Positions 1 through 10,014 of a DNA stretch of 64,000 bases are shown here, one piece after another; position 1 is the first letter of the stretch, and each line of letters begins with the position of its first letter. The notes beneath the pieces were generated by a model. It was not told the DNA's origin, did not search any database, and saw only the letters and a list, made by a program, of their open reading frames with translations. A program made the translations under genes and the position numbers. Source of the DNA: an uncultured Sutterella sp. (GTDB lineage Bacteria > Pseudomonadota > Gammaproteobacteria > Burkholderiales > Burkholderiaceae_F); the NCBI GenBank assembly GCA_905194315.1, contig CAJJRX010000004.1:39335-103334 (forward strand), read 5' to 3'.

Positions 1-594
1 GGTGATTTCAGCGGAGAACGTGGCCGAGAACATCAGACTCTGCCGCGAAGCCGGCAGATGCTGCAGGATACGGCTGATATCAGGCAGGAACCCCATATCA
101 AGCATGCGGTCAGCCTCGTCAAGCACAACCACCTCAACCTGCGAGAGCGAGGTTGCACGCTGCTCGAGATGATCAAGCAGGCGTCCCGGGGTAGCCGTCA
201 GAATCTCCACCCCGGCACGAAGCATTTCAGCCTGCGGACGGGCATCCACCCCGCCGTAGACCACACCGACACGCAAAGGCGTATCTGCGGCATACTTCGT
301 CAGATTGTCGGAAACCTGGTCGGCCAGTTCACGTGTGGGCGTGAGCACCAGCGCGCGCACCGGATGACGTGCCGGCGACATGGAGGTATTGGCCTTCGGG
401 AGAACCCGTGCAATAAGCGGCAGACCGAAACCGGCGGTTTTCCCCGTCCCTGTCTGTGCCGCACCCATCACATCTCCCCCCTGCATTACGACAGGGATAG
501 CCTGCTCCTGAATCGGTGTTGGGGTTTTGTAGCCCATTTTCTCAATAGCAGACAGAATACGAGGATCGAGATGGAAATCGGCAAACGATGACAT
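1..594 (-). CDS. rhlE: DEAD-box ATP-dependent RNA helicase, RhlE type (5' part only)
   Basis: The start codon and first 198 codons are present; the gene runs off the left edge. Translating the minus strand gives the ordered DEAD-box motifs: the Q motif (TPTPIQEQAI), motif I AQTGTGKT, motif Ia PTRELA, GG, TPGR, motif II DEAD followed by RMLDMGF, and motif III SAT. This is the RecA-like domain 1 of a helicase that remodels RNA duplexes, in RhlE usually during ribosome assembly or RNA decay. The close fit of the DEADRMLDMGF block and the short N-terminus favour RhlE over DbpA, SrmB or CsdA. The second RecA domain and the C-terminal tail are outside the window, so the subfamily is inferred. No strong Shine-Dalgarno is visible before the ATG. 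Confidence 0.85.
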   Translation of the reverse strand, partial: MSSFADFHLDPRILSAIEKMGYKTPTPIQEQAIPVVMQGGDVMGAAQTGTGKTAGFGLPLIARVLPKANTSMSPARHPVRALVLTPTRELADQVSDNLTKYAADTPLRVGVVYGGVDARPQAEMLRAGVEILTATPGRLLDHLEQRATSLSQVEVVVLDEADRMLDMGFLPDISRILQHLPASRQSLMFSATFSAEIT

Positions 595-656
595 GTGGGT
601 ACTTATCGAGGAAAAAGTCGCCAGAAGGGCGGCAACGTTTTAAGCTGTGAAAGATC

Positions 657-733
657 TGGTGGGCCCGCTGGGACTTGAACCCAGGATAGCCAGATTATGA
701 GTCCGGTGCCTTAACCAACTTGGCTACAGGCCC
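657..733 (-). tRNA. tRNA with CAU anticodon, probably tRNA-Ile2 (AUA decoding)
   Basis: The minus strand folds as a complete cloverleaf with an encoded CCA end. It has a 7-bp acceptor stem (one U-G), a D stem GCC/GGC, an anticodon stem CCGGA/TCTGG closing the loop CTCATAA, and a T stem CTGGG/CCCAG. The anticodon is CAU. The acceptor stem starts G1-C72, so it is not initiator tRNA. C4-G69 and C5-G68 are the pairs TilS uses to recognise tRNA-Ile2, which suggests the C34 is converted to lysidine. Elongator tRNA-Met is the alternative. Confidence 0.85.
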
Positions 734-990
734 ACGCAAAAGTCTTATTGTACAAGCTATTTATGTTCTTTGAATAGCAGGAACATCAATTAGCTCGATG
801 CAGATGCGGATTAGGAAAAAATCGTACCGTCAATCGGGAAAAACGGCAGATCTCCCGTGCTGCAAAAGCGGCTCTCTGCTGATGGGAAACGCTCGCTGAG
901 CGAGGCCCGCCGAGCACAGAGAATGACATTGTACTCACGTTGAGGGCATTTTGCAAAAGCGGCTTTCACTTCGCCCGTACACAAAGAGAA
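734..990. other. Intergenic region between the CAU tRNA and the second sigma gene
   Basis: I see no credible gene here. The only notable structure is a 13-base direct repeat, TGCAAAAGCGGCT, at 861-873 and 952-964. The right part runs into the terminator hairpin of the sigma gene. A 71-codon minus-strand reading frame at 811-1026 crosses that terminator and has no family resemblance. Confidence 0.6.
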
Positions 991-1020
991 ACCGGGAAAA
1001 AGCGCAGGCCTTTTCCCGGT
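991..1020 (-). terminator. Intrinsic terminator after the second sigma gene
   Basis: A perfect 10-bp stem (ACCGGGAAAA with TTTTCCCGGT) with a 10-nt loop lies 40 bp past the sigma stop codon. A pyrimidine-rich T-tract follows on the minus strand. Confidence 0.75.
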
Positions 1021-1059
1021 CTTCAAAAAAGCGGGTGGCTCAGACTGAGCCGCGTTCTG

Positions 1060-2997
1060 TCAGCTCTCGAGCAGATAGTCACGCAGACGCTGCTGGAACT
1101 CGGGCTGACGCAGTTTGCGCACAGCGGCGGATTCAATCTGACGAACACGTTCGCGGGTCAGACCAAGGGCGTGTCCCACCTCCTCGAGCGTATGGTCCTT
1201 GTTGGTGCCGATGCCGTAGCGCAGACGCAGCACCTGGGCCTCACGCGGCTGCAGCTCATCGAGCGACTTCTTCACGCATTCGACCATCGACTGGTCCTGG
1301 AAGGCGATACTCGGATCATCACTTTCCTCACCGCGCACAAAGTCGAGTTTCGTTGCATCCTCATCGTCACCGATCGGCGCATCGATACTTTCCACACCAC
1401 GCATGGCCTGCGTGAGCAGCTGAACCTTCGCGAGCGGCAGATCAGCGAGCTCGGAGAGCTCCTGCTCGGTCGGCTGGCGGCCGTGCTCCTGCAGGAAGTG
1501 CTGCTTGTGGCGGCGCAGTTTGTTGTAGGACTCGGTCATGTGAACCGGAATGCGGATCGTATTACCGAAGTCTGCCACAGCACGGGTCACCGACTGGCGA
1601 ACCCACCAGGTGGCATAGGTGGAAAATTTGTAGCCGCGGCGGTATTCAAACTTGTCCACCGCCTTCATCAGACCGAGGTTGCCTTCCTGGATCAGATCCG
1701 TCATGGCAAGACCGCGGTTGACGTAGCCCTTGGCGATCGAAATCACCAGACGCAGATTGGCTTCAATCATGCGGGCCTTGGCCTGCATCAGATTGGTCTG
1801 GGCAAGCTTGAGCTGACGGGTGAGTTCCCGCATGCGCTTCATCGGCATGAGCACACGGTCTTCAAGAGCGCGCAGTGTCTTCTGTTCTTCGAGCAGAATT
1901 CCGAGATTGCGTTCCATCGCTTCAGCCCAGGGCTTGCCGAGCGCGATCTTCGCCTCGAAGAATCCTTCGGCAACCGGATCCTCGTCATTGATCATGGCGA
2001 TGGCTTCAGCTGCAGGCACACGACACTGGTTGACAAGCACCGCACGGATACGCTTGAGGCTGGCCGTGACAAGATCCATCACGTCGGTAACCGTCGTGGT
2101 GATCTGTGTGACCACCTTCACGGAGAAACGCGTCGAGGAGAGCATGTCAGCAATACGGTTTGTGGCGTCCTCATACTCCTGGGCACGGCTCGGATCACGG
2201 TAGATCTGGCGCACCAGCTCGAGCTCCTTTTCGCACTGGGCAAACATGTTGAGCACACGCGAGCGCATCTCTTCGAGCTGCTCGAGCGTCATAGCCGCCG
2301 CACCGATATCGGTGGAGATATCGTCGTTGCCCTCTTCGGAGACGTCATCACTGAATTCTTCAAGATTGTCGGTGAAGCCGTCGACGAGCGTATCAACGCT
2401 CACATTCGTGTCTTTGAGCGTTTCGGCAATACCGGCAAGCTCCACAACGGCAAGCGGATAATGCACGAGCGTGTTGACAAGCTTGCCCGTGTACATTTCA
2501 ATCGACTTGGCCACTTCAATTTCGCCGGCACGGGTAAGAAGCTTGTGCGAGCCCACACCGCGCAGATACGAGCGCAGCGGATCCTTGGAGAGCCCGGCGG
2601 ACTCTTCAGGCGTGAGCATCGTGGCGGCGTCCTCATCATCGATATCCTCACCGTCATCGGCACCGTTACCCACGAGAAGCAGATCGTCCTCATCGGGCGG
2701 CACTTCAAAGACGCGGATCGACATGCGGCCGAGACTTTCAGTAATCTCCTGAAGATTTTCCGCCGTGCGCACCGCACTTTCAGGCAGGTGGTCGTTGATT
2801 TCCTCAACCGTCACCCAGCCGCGGGAACGCCCCAAGCGAACCAGAGAGCCGTAGCCGTTCTCAGTCACATCGTGAGAATGCCCGCCCCGGTGGTCTGAAT
2901 CGGAGTCCTCCCAGGCCTGAAGCTCTCGCGCCTCGTCATCAGAATTTTCGGTTTCGTCGTCAAGATCGCCGTCGAAATCGTCATCGTTCGTTTTCAT
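1060..2997 (-). CDS. Second RpoD-like (sigma-70) sigma factor, divergent paralogue of the adjacent RpoD
   Basis: This encodes 645 aa. The ATG at 2997 is preferred over the upstream TTG at 3009 because GGGAA lies at Shine-Dalgarno distance. All primary sigma regions are present: an acidic N-terminus (about 1-45), region 1.1 (about 45-110, GYGSLVRLGRSRGWVTVEEI), region 1.2 (about 137-170), a non-conserved region, region 2 (about 405-480, DLIQEGN, KFSTYATWW), region 3, and the region 4.2 helix-turn-helix (LTRERVRQIE, about 600). The -10 contacts corresponding to E. coli Q437/T440 (WWVRQSVTR) and the -35 contacts R584/E585/R588/Q589 are kept, so its promoters should overlap those of RpoD. It differs at several otherwise fixed places: NRGLAMTD, ADFGNTIR and HALGLTRER. 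It lies 650 bp downstream of rpoD with its own terminator. Whether it is a second vegetative sigma or a stress/stationary sigma cannot be read from sequence. Confidence 0.9.
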   Translation of the reverse strand: MKTNDDDFDGDLDDETENSDDEARELQAWEDSDSDHRGGHSHDVTENGYGSLVRLGRSRGWVTVEEINDHLPESAVRTAENLQEITESLGRMSIRVFEVPPDEDDLLLVGNGADDGEDIDDEDAATMLTPEESAGLSKDPLRSYLRGVGSHKLLTRAGEIEVAKSIEMYTGKLVNTLVHYPLAVVELAGIAETLKDTNVSVDTLVDGFTDNLEEFSDDVSEEGNDDISTDIGAAAMTLEQLEEMRSRVLNMFAQCEKELELVRQIYRDPSRAQEYEDATNRIADMLSSTRFSVKVVTQITTTVTDVMDLVTASLKRIRAVLVNQCRVPAAEAIAMINDEDPVAEGFFEAKIALGKPWAEAMERNLGILLEEQKTLRALEDRVLMPMKRMRELTRQLKLAQTNLMQAKARMIEANLRLVISIAKGYVNRGLAMTDLIQEGNLGLMKAVDKFEYRRGYKFSTYATWWVRQSVTRAVADFGNTIRIPVHMTESYNKLRRHKQHFLQEHGRQPTEQELSELADLPLAKVQLLTQAMRGVESIDAPIGDDEDATKLDFVRGEESDDPSIAFQDQSMVECVKKSLDELQPREAQVLRLRYGIGTNKDHTLEEVGHALGLTRERVRQIESAAVRKLRQPEFQQRLRDYLLES

Positions 2998-3576
2998 ACT
3001 TGTTCCCAATCACTACAGGAAATCGAGTCCTTGCGGTATGCCGAAAGCAACATAAAAGGGACCGGCACAGCACAGGGCTGCTCCCGATTTCCAAAAGATT
3101 CTGTTTGCGGTCAGCTGCTCAGAGAAGGCATCAGGGACTCCGGCTCACAAATGCGTAGGCAAAAAAGGCGCACTGGCAGGAACTGCGGTACAGGCACGAC
3201 TTGCCCTATCCGACCTGCCCGGTCAATATATCTTGTTTCAGTTGAATTATTTGCAACGCTCTGGAGGGAATTCCTCTGATGATCAGCTCTGCAACCTTCT
3301 CGGGCTGACCAGTCCTCACACTGTTTCCGGTTTTCTGCTGACCGCTGCCGGCTGCCGCTGTACTGATAGAAATTCTTTCGGACGGCCACAACGGGTCCGG
3401 GGCTTTTTTCACCTGCCATACGTTTCAGTACATCCGCGGGCAAAAGCAGCGTGCCCGAAAAACGGAAAAACAGTTAACGTACCACACCCCCCTTAAATTT
3501 GCAAGTGATTTCGCCTCCTCCATTCGGACGACAGCGCCCGCAGACCGTGCCCAGAGCGCGTTCCGGTGCGCCAGAC
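2998..3576. other. Intergenic region between the two sigma genes
   Basis: About 580 bp without a convincing gene. It must contain the leader and probably the promoter of the downstream sigma gene, because rpoD ends in a strong terminator just before it. The best minus-strand candidate is TTGCAA, 18 bp, GATATA near 3227-3256, which is weak. The small reading frames here (for example 3111-3443) overlap one another on both strands and have no recognisable content. Confidence 0.5.
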
Positions 3577-3616
3577 AAAAGAGGCCCTCCCGGGTGCGGT
3601 CACGCCGGGAGGGCCT
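3577..3616 (-). terminator. Intrinsic terminator of rpoD
   Basis: A perfect 12-bp GC-rich stem (AGGCCCTCCCGG with CCGGGAGGGCCT) and 11-nt loop are followed on the minus strand by TTTT. It lies 32 bp past the rpoD stop codon and separates rpoD transcription from the second sigma gene. Confidence 0.85.
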
Positions 3617-3647
3617 GGTGGTTTGAGGTTTCAGTCAGACTGCGGTA

Positions 3648-6671
<3,024 letters not shown>

Positions 6672-7286
6672 ACTTACCCTCAACTCTCACCCTGTACACA
6701 GCTGTCGTCAGAGCGGCAAGCGGTGTACAAAAGCGAATACCAGCCGCACTATCAGTGCTGCCGGTCCGTATTGCGGACAGACAGACCCCGCCCGTCCTGT
6801 TCATTTCACCAGATAAGGCGCAAGGACTCTGGCGAACGGCGTTCGTCACAGCCGTGCGCCCGGATGGTGATTCACAGGGATACCGTACGGGGATGGTGCG
6901 GCTCACAAAGACTTTTTGCTCTTCATTTTTCAGGGGAGAACCCGACAAAAAACGAACAGCAAAGCAGTCTCAATAAACAGCGTTGCCCGCCCTGTGCTGT
7001 GCCTTCAGAGGCACGAATATTTCAACAGTCTTTCACCTGTAACTATACGCTCCCTCAGTAGGGTTACCGGAAAACCAGCCGCGCCGGACCTATGTCCCTG
7101 ATTTTGACCGGAATGTTTTTTAGTGTCTAAATGGGATAAGGCAGACTCTTCGGGAGAAGGGCAAAAATCGCTTTGCAAAAAGTTTTCCACACCCACTTGA
7201 CAAATTTTTTAAGTGCGGTTAGGAAATTTTGCCATAAAAGAAACAACTTCTGTTGCTCACCTAATGGAAACACCTAATAGAAAATT
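6672..7286. other. rpoD upstream region
   Basis: No credible gene. The stretch contains the rpoD leader with the inverted repeat TGTACAC/GTGTACA (6693-6729), a DnaA-box match TTTTCCACA (7183-7191), a plus-strand TTGACA at 7197 without a convincing -10 box, and a tandem pair of 13-mers (CACCTAATGGAAA and CACCTAATAGAAA, 7258-7283). AT content is clearly higher between 7100 and 7300 than around it, as expected for a promoter region. Confidence 0.5.
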
Positions 7287-7316
7287 CAGATTTTCTATGT
7301 TTTTTTTCTAAATCTG
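7287..7316 (-). terminator. Weak terminator-like hairpin at the end of the ABC permease gene
   Basis: A 7-bp stem (CAGATTT with AAATCTG) with a 16-nt loop overlaps the permease stop codon and is followed on the minus strand by AATTTTCT. The long AT-rich loop makes it weak, so read-through into rpoD is possible. Confidence 0.35.
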
Positions 7317-8066
7317 GGGGTTTCCCCTAACCGACCAGGGGCACATCAGGCGTTCGGTCACAGCAATAACGCCGTAAAGGGCCAGTCCGAGAAAGCTCAT
7401 TCCGAGAATGGCAACAAACATACCGAGCACGTCTCCGAGTCCCCAGGCGTCCATAATGAGGTAGCCCAGTCCCGAGGTGGTGGCAAAGCTTTCCGCAAGA
7501 AAGAGCACCGCCATGGCCGTACCGGCTGCGACCTTCAGCGCGGTAAACAGCGACGGAAGCGCCGCGGGCACATACACGTGCCAGACCGCCTGACAGGGGG
7601 TGCCGCCCATGGAACGGAAGGCTTTCATATAGGCCGGATCAAGATTGAGAGCATCATCACGGATGATCACCAGGATCTGATATCCCACGGTGAGTCCGAT
7701 CAGCAGAATACGGGAGGCATCACCGAGTCCGACCAGTGTGAAGAACACCGGCAGGAGAACAATCTTGGGCAGCGGAAAGGTGATAAAAAGCAGAGGACTG
7801 AGAAGTCTGTCCGCACGCGGGCAGTGTCCCATCCAGAGTCCTAGCGGGAAGGAAACCGCCACAGCAGTCATCAGCCCGACGGCAAGGCGCGCTGTGCTGA
7901 TACCGACGGCCTGCCAGAACTCCGGCGTGCCAAGGGCAGCAGCAAATGCGCTCAGTGTGGTGGGCACCGCCGGCAGCAGTGCCTCGCCCATCGTCCAGGA
8001 ACCGGCCTGCCAGAGCAGTCCCAGAGCGATCATTCCGAATGTGTAACGCAGAATCAGTCTGATCAT
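7308..8066 (-). CDS. ABC transporter permease, SsuC/TauC/NitT type
   Basis: This encodes 252 aa, normal for the family, with about six hydrophobic helices and the cytoplasmic EAA-type loop around AESFATTSGLGYLIMDA that docks on the ATPase. It is the inner-membrane channel of an importer of the nitrate/sulfonate/taurine/thiamine-precursor superfamily. The ATG overlaps the stop of the ATPase gene in an ATGA junction, so the two are translationally coupled. Order on the minus strand is binding protein, ATPase, permease. Substrate cannot be assigned: there are no desulfonation, nitrate or thiamine genes nearby and no riboswitch that I can see. Confidence 0.88.
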   Translation of the reverse strand: MIRLILRYTFGMIALGLLWQAGSWTMGEALLPAVPTTLSAFAAALGTPEFWQAVGISTARLAVGLMTAVAVSFPLGLWMGHCPRADRLLSPLLFITFPLPKIVLLPVFFTLVGLGDASRILLIGLTVGYQILVIIRDDALNLDPAYMKAFRSMGGTPCQAVWHVYVPAALPSLFTALKVAAGTAMAVLFLAESFATTSGLGYLIMDAWGLGDVLGMFVAILGMSFLGLALYGVIAVTERLMCPWSVRGNPQI

Positions 8067-8854
8067 TGTGGCTCTCTGTGACTCATCAGTTCATGGTGCA
8101 CTGCGCGGACCGTTTCATCAAAGCGCACGCTATCGCGTGCCCTTGCATCGGGATCGGCACAGTAGGCTGGGTTTTCGAAGAAACGCGGACTGCGCTGATG
8201 GCTCTTCGGGAAGAGTATCAGGATGTGCGAGCCCAGAAATACCGCCTCACGGATATCGTGTGTGACAAAAATCATTGTTCCGGGCTGGGAGAAGCGCATA
8301 CGGTGCAGATGATCCTGCAGCCTTTCGCGCAGCAGCGCATCGAGCGCCGAGAACGGCTCATCCATAAAAAGGACTTCAGGCCGGGAAATCAGTGACCGGC
8401 CGAGTGCAAGACGCTGGCTCTGACCGCCCGAGAGCTGAGAAGGGAAACGCCGCTCAAGACCGGCAAGTCCGAGACGCTCAATCATCTCGCTCACCCGGCT
8501 CTCACGTTCGGACTCCGGGCAGATCTCCGGATGCAGTTTAAACGGCAGGAGCAGGTTCTCCCTCACCCGCTTCCAGGGAAAGAGTCCCAGACGCTGCCAC
8601 ACAAACGAGGTGCGTCTGTGCGCGAGTGACACCTCACCGGCGCTGTCAGACCAGACAAGAGAACCGCTCAGTGCGGGATGAAGGCCGGCAAGTGTCGTCA
8701 GAAGCGTGGATTTCCCGCAGCCCGATTCACCGATAACAGCCAGAGAACCGCCGCCGGGCAGGCTGAAGGAGAGCGGAGAGAGAACCCCGACATCCCGGTA
8801 ACCCACCAGAAGGGATTTCACATCGAGTGCTAGACCTGATTTATCAGACGGCAT
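8063..8854 (-). CDS. ABC transporter ATP-binding protein, SsuB/TauB type
   Basis: About 263 aa. It carries Walker A GESGCGKST, the Q loop (FVWQRLGLFPW), signature LSGGQSQRLALGRSL, Walker B VLFMDEP and the switch histidine (FVTHD), so it should be a competent ATPase. Two in-frame ATGs compete. The upstream one at 8866 has AAAAGG directly abutting it. The one at 8854 has GAAGG at a good distance and is preferred. Only 34 bp upstream, between this gene and the binding-protein stop, is a run of ten G on the coding strand. It powers import through the adjacent permease. Confidence 0.88.
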   Translation of the reverse strand: MPSDKSGLALDVKSLLVGYRDVGVLSPLSFSLPGGGSLAVIGESGCGKSTLLTTLAGLHPALSGSLVWSDSAGEVSLAHRRTSFVWQRLGLFPWKRVRENLLLPFKLHPEICPESERESRVSEMIERLGLAGLERRFPSQLSGGQSQRLALGRSLISRPEVLFMDEPFSALDALLRERLQDHLHRMRFSQPGTMIFVTHDIREAVFLGSHILILFPKSHQRSPRFFENPAYCADPDARARDSVRFDETVRAVHHELMSHREPQ

Positions 8855-8876
8855 TGTCACCTTCATCCTTTTCTGT

Positions 8877-8886
8877 CCCCCCCCCC
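8877..8886 (-). repeat. Ten-base poly-G tract (coding strand) between binding protein and ATPase genes
   Basis: The plus strand reads ten consecutive C at 8877-8886, immediately after the binding-protein stop codon and 22 bp before the ATPase start. Tracts of this length are prone to slipped-strand change. It is outside both reading frames, so a length change would alter the translation-initiation region rather than shift a frame. An assembly or basecalling error in length is possible. Confidence 0.7.
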
Positions 8887-8888
8887 AG

Positions 8889-9833
8889 TTAGGGGATGAC
8901 TACGTCGCTGTAGGCCGGAACGGTATCGAGCATCTTATGCCCGATCATCCATTCGCCGACACGCTTGACCTCGGCCTCAGTGGGCAGCGGCGGCAGACCG
9001 TCGGCGGTCTTGAACAGCGAGAAGCGCAGCATCGTGTAGCTGCTCTCGAGCGGCTTGGGCAGCAGTCCCTTCTTCACCATCACACTACGGTACTCAGCCG
9101 GCGAAGCTTCAATGAGTTTTGCAGCATCGGAGACAGCCTTGCGGAAACTTTTCACCGTGTTTTCATCGATCGCTGTCTTCTTGAGCGCCACCACGGCGAG
9201 CGCTTCATTGAGGTTGCGGTCATCCCAGATGACCCGTCCGCCCTTTGCGGCAACAATGCTCACGAGCGGCTCGGGCAGCAGAGCGGTCGGCGTCTGATTC
9301 GAAAGAAGCATCTGCAGACGGATCGGAATCTGTTTGACCTCAAGGCGCTTGAGTGCATCGGCCTTCAGGGACTTCTCTTCGCTCATCCGGTCGAGCAGGT
9401 AGTCAATAATGGTGGCCGAGCTCATGGCGGTATCGGTGCCCTTGAGATCGGCGAGCGACTTGATCGATTCAGCTGCCCCGGGCGAGGTGACAAATGCGAA
9501 GTTGCGCTGTTCGGGGGTGGTGTGCGTCGTCGTGAGAATCACCGCCTGCGGAACGCCGCGGGCATTCTGGCTGAGCACATTCATCAGGTCGCCGAAGTGA
9601 CCGTCAAGCTTGCCGGCACGCATGGCAGCACCGATTTCGAGCGCCGACTTGAACGGCACGATTTCAACATCGAGTCCGGCCTTCTTGAAGAGTCCCTGTT
9701 CCTGAGCTGTGTACAGCACGATCGAGTCGGCTGCGGGCAGTGCGCCGATACGCAACGCCTGTGCCTGTGCATCGAGTGCCATCAAAGAAAGAGCGCCCAG
9801 AAGGGCTCCTGCGAAGGTTTTTGTCAAACTCAT
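8889..9833 (-). CDS. ABC transporter substrate-binding protein, NMT1/SsuA-like, secreted
   Basis: This encodes 314 aa. The ATG at 9833 is chosen: the upstream in-frame TTG (9848) lies within the GGAG ribosome binding site. A Sec signal peptide is clear (MSLTKTFAGALLGALS then MALDAQA, predicted cut near residue 25). The mature protein opens with LRIGALPAADSIVLYTAQEQGLF, the type II periplasmic fold seen in NMT1/SsuA/TauA proteins, and has a GHFGDLMNVL segment typical of the family. It captures a small solute in the periplasm and delivers it to the permease encoded two genes downstream. The family covers sulfonates, nitrate, taurine, pyrimidine precursors and others; I cannot choose between them. 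Confidence 0.88.
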   Translation of the reverse strand: MSLTKTFAGALLGALSLMALDAQAQALRIGALPAADSIVLYTAQEQGLFKKAGLDVEIVPFKSALEIGAAMRAGKLDGHFGDLMNVLSQNARGVPQAVILTTTHTTPEQRNFAFVTSPGAAESIKSLADLKGTDTAMSSATIIDYLLDRMSEEKSLKADALKRLEVKQIPIRLQMLLSNQTPTALLPEPLVSIVAAKGGRVIWDDRNLNEALAVVALKKTAIDENTVKSFRKAVSDAAKLIEASPAEYRSVMVKKGLLPKPLESSYTMLRFSLFKTADGLPPLPTEAEVKRVGEWMIGHKMLDTVPAYSDVVIP

Positions 9834-9879
9834 CCGAGTAGTCTCCAAATCTAATCTACAGTTTTTAAGTCAATCATTT

Positions 9880-9896
9880 GCAGACCCGCAGTCTGC
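9880..9896. promoter_or_regulatory. Inverted repeat upstream of the ABC operon
   Basis: GCAGAC-N5-GTCTGC is a perfect 6-bp-arm inverted repeat 47 bp upstream of the binding-protein start. It could be an operator or a leader hairpin. The rest of 9834-10014 carries TTGACT at Shine-Dalgarno-proximal distance but no well-spaced -10 box. Confidence 0.3.
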
Positions 9897-10014
9897 CGAC
9901 GCCGAGGGTGTTTTTTTCTCACCGTCTAAGTGATTCTACCTGCATCGGCGAGGAATTTGGACACACTGATCTGATGACTTAGCCTCTCTGCGCAATACGG
10001 ACTAGCAAAAAAGG

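Noticed and set aside
861..964. 13-base direct repeat as target-site duplication of a mobile element
   Set aside because: The intervening 78 bp has no terminal inverted repeats or transposase remnants.
811..1026. Short minus-strand frame after the second sigma gene
   Set aside because: Runs across the terminator hairpin, no ribosome binding site or similarity.
940..2898. Plus-strand reading frame of 652 codons opposite the second sigma gene
   Set aside because: Antisense shadow: the minus strand encodes a full sigma factor with all motifs, and the plus-strand product has no recognisable content.
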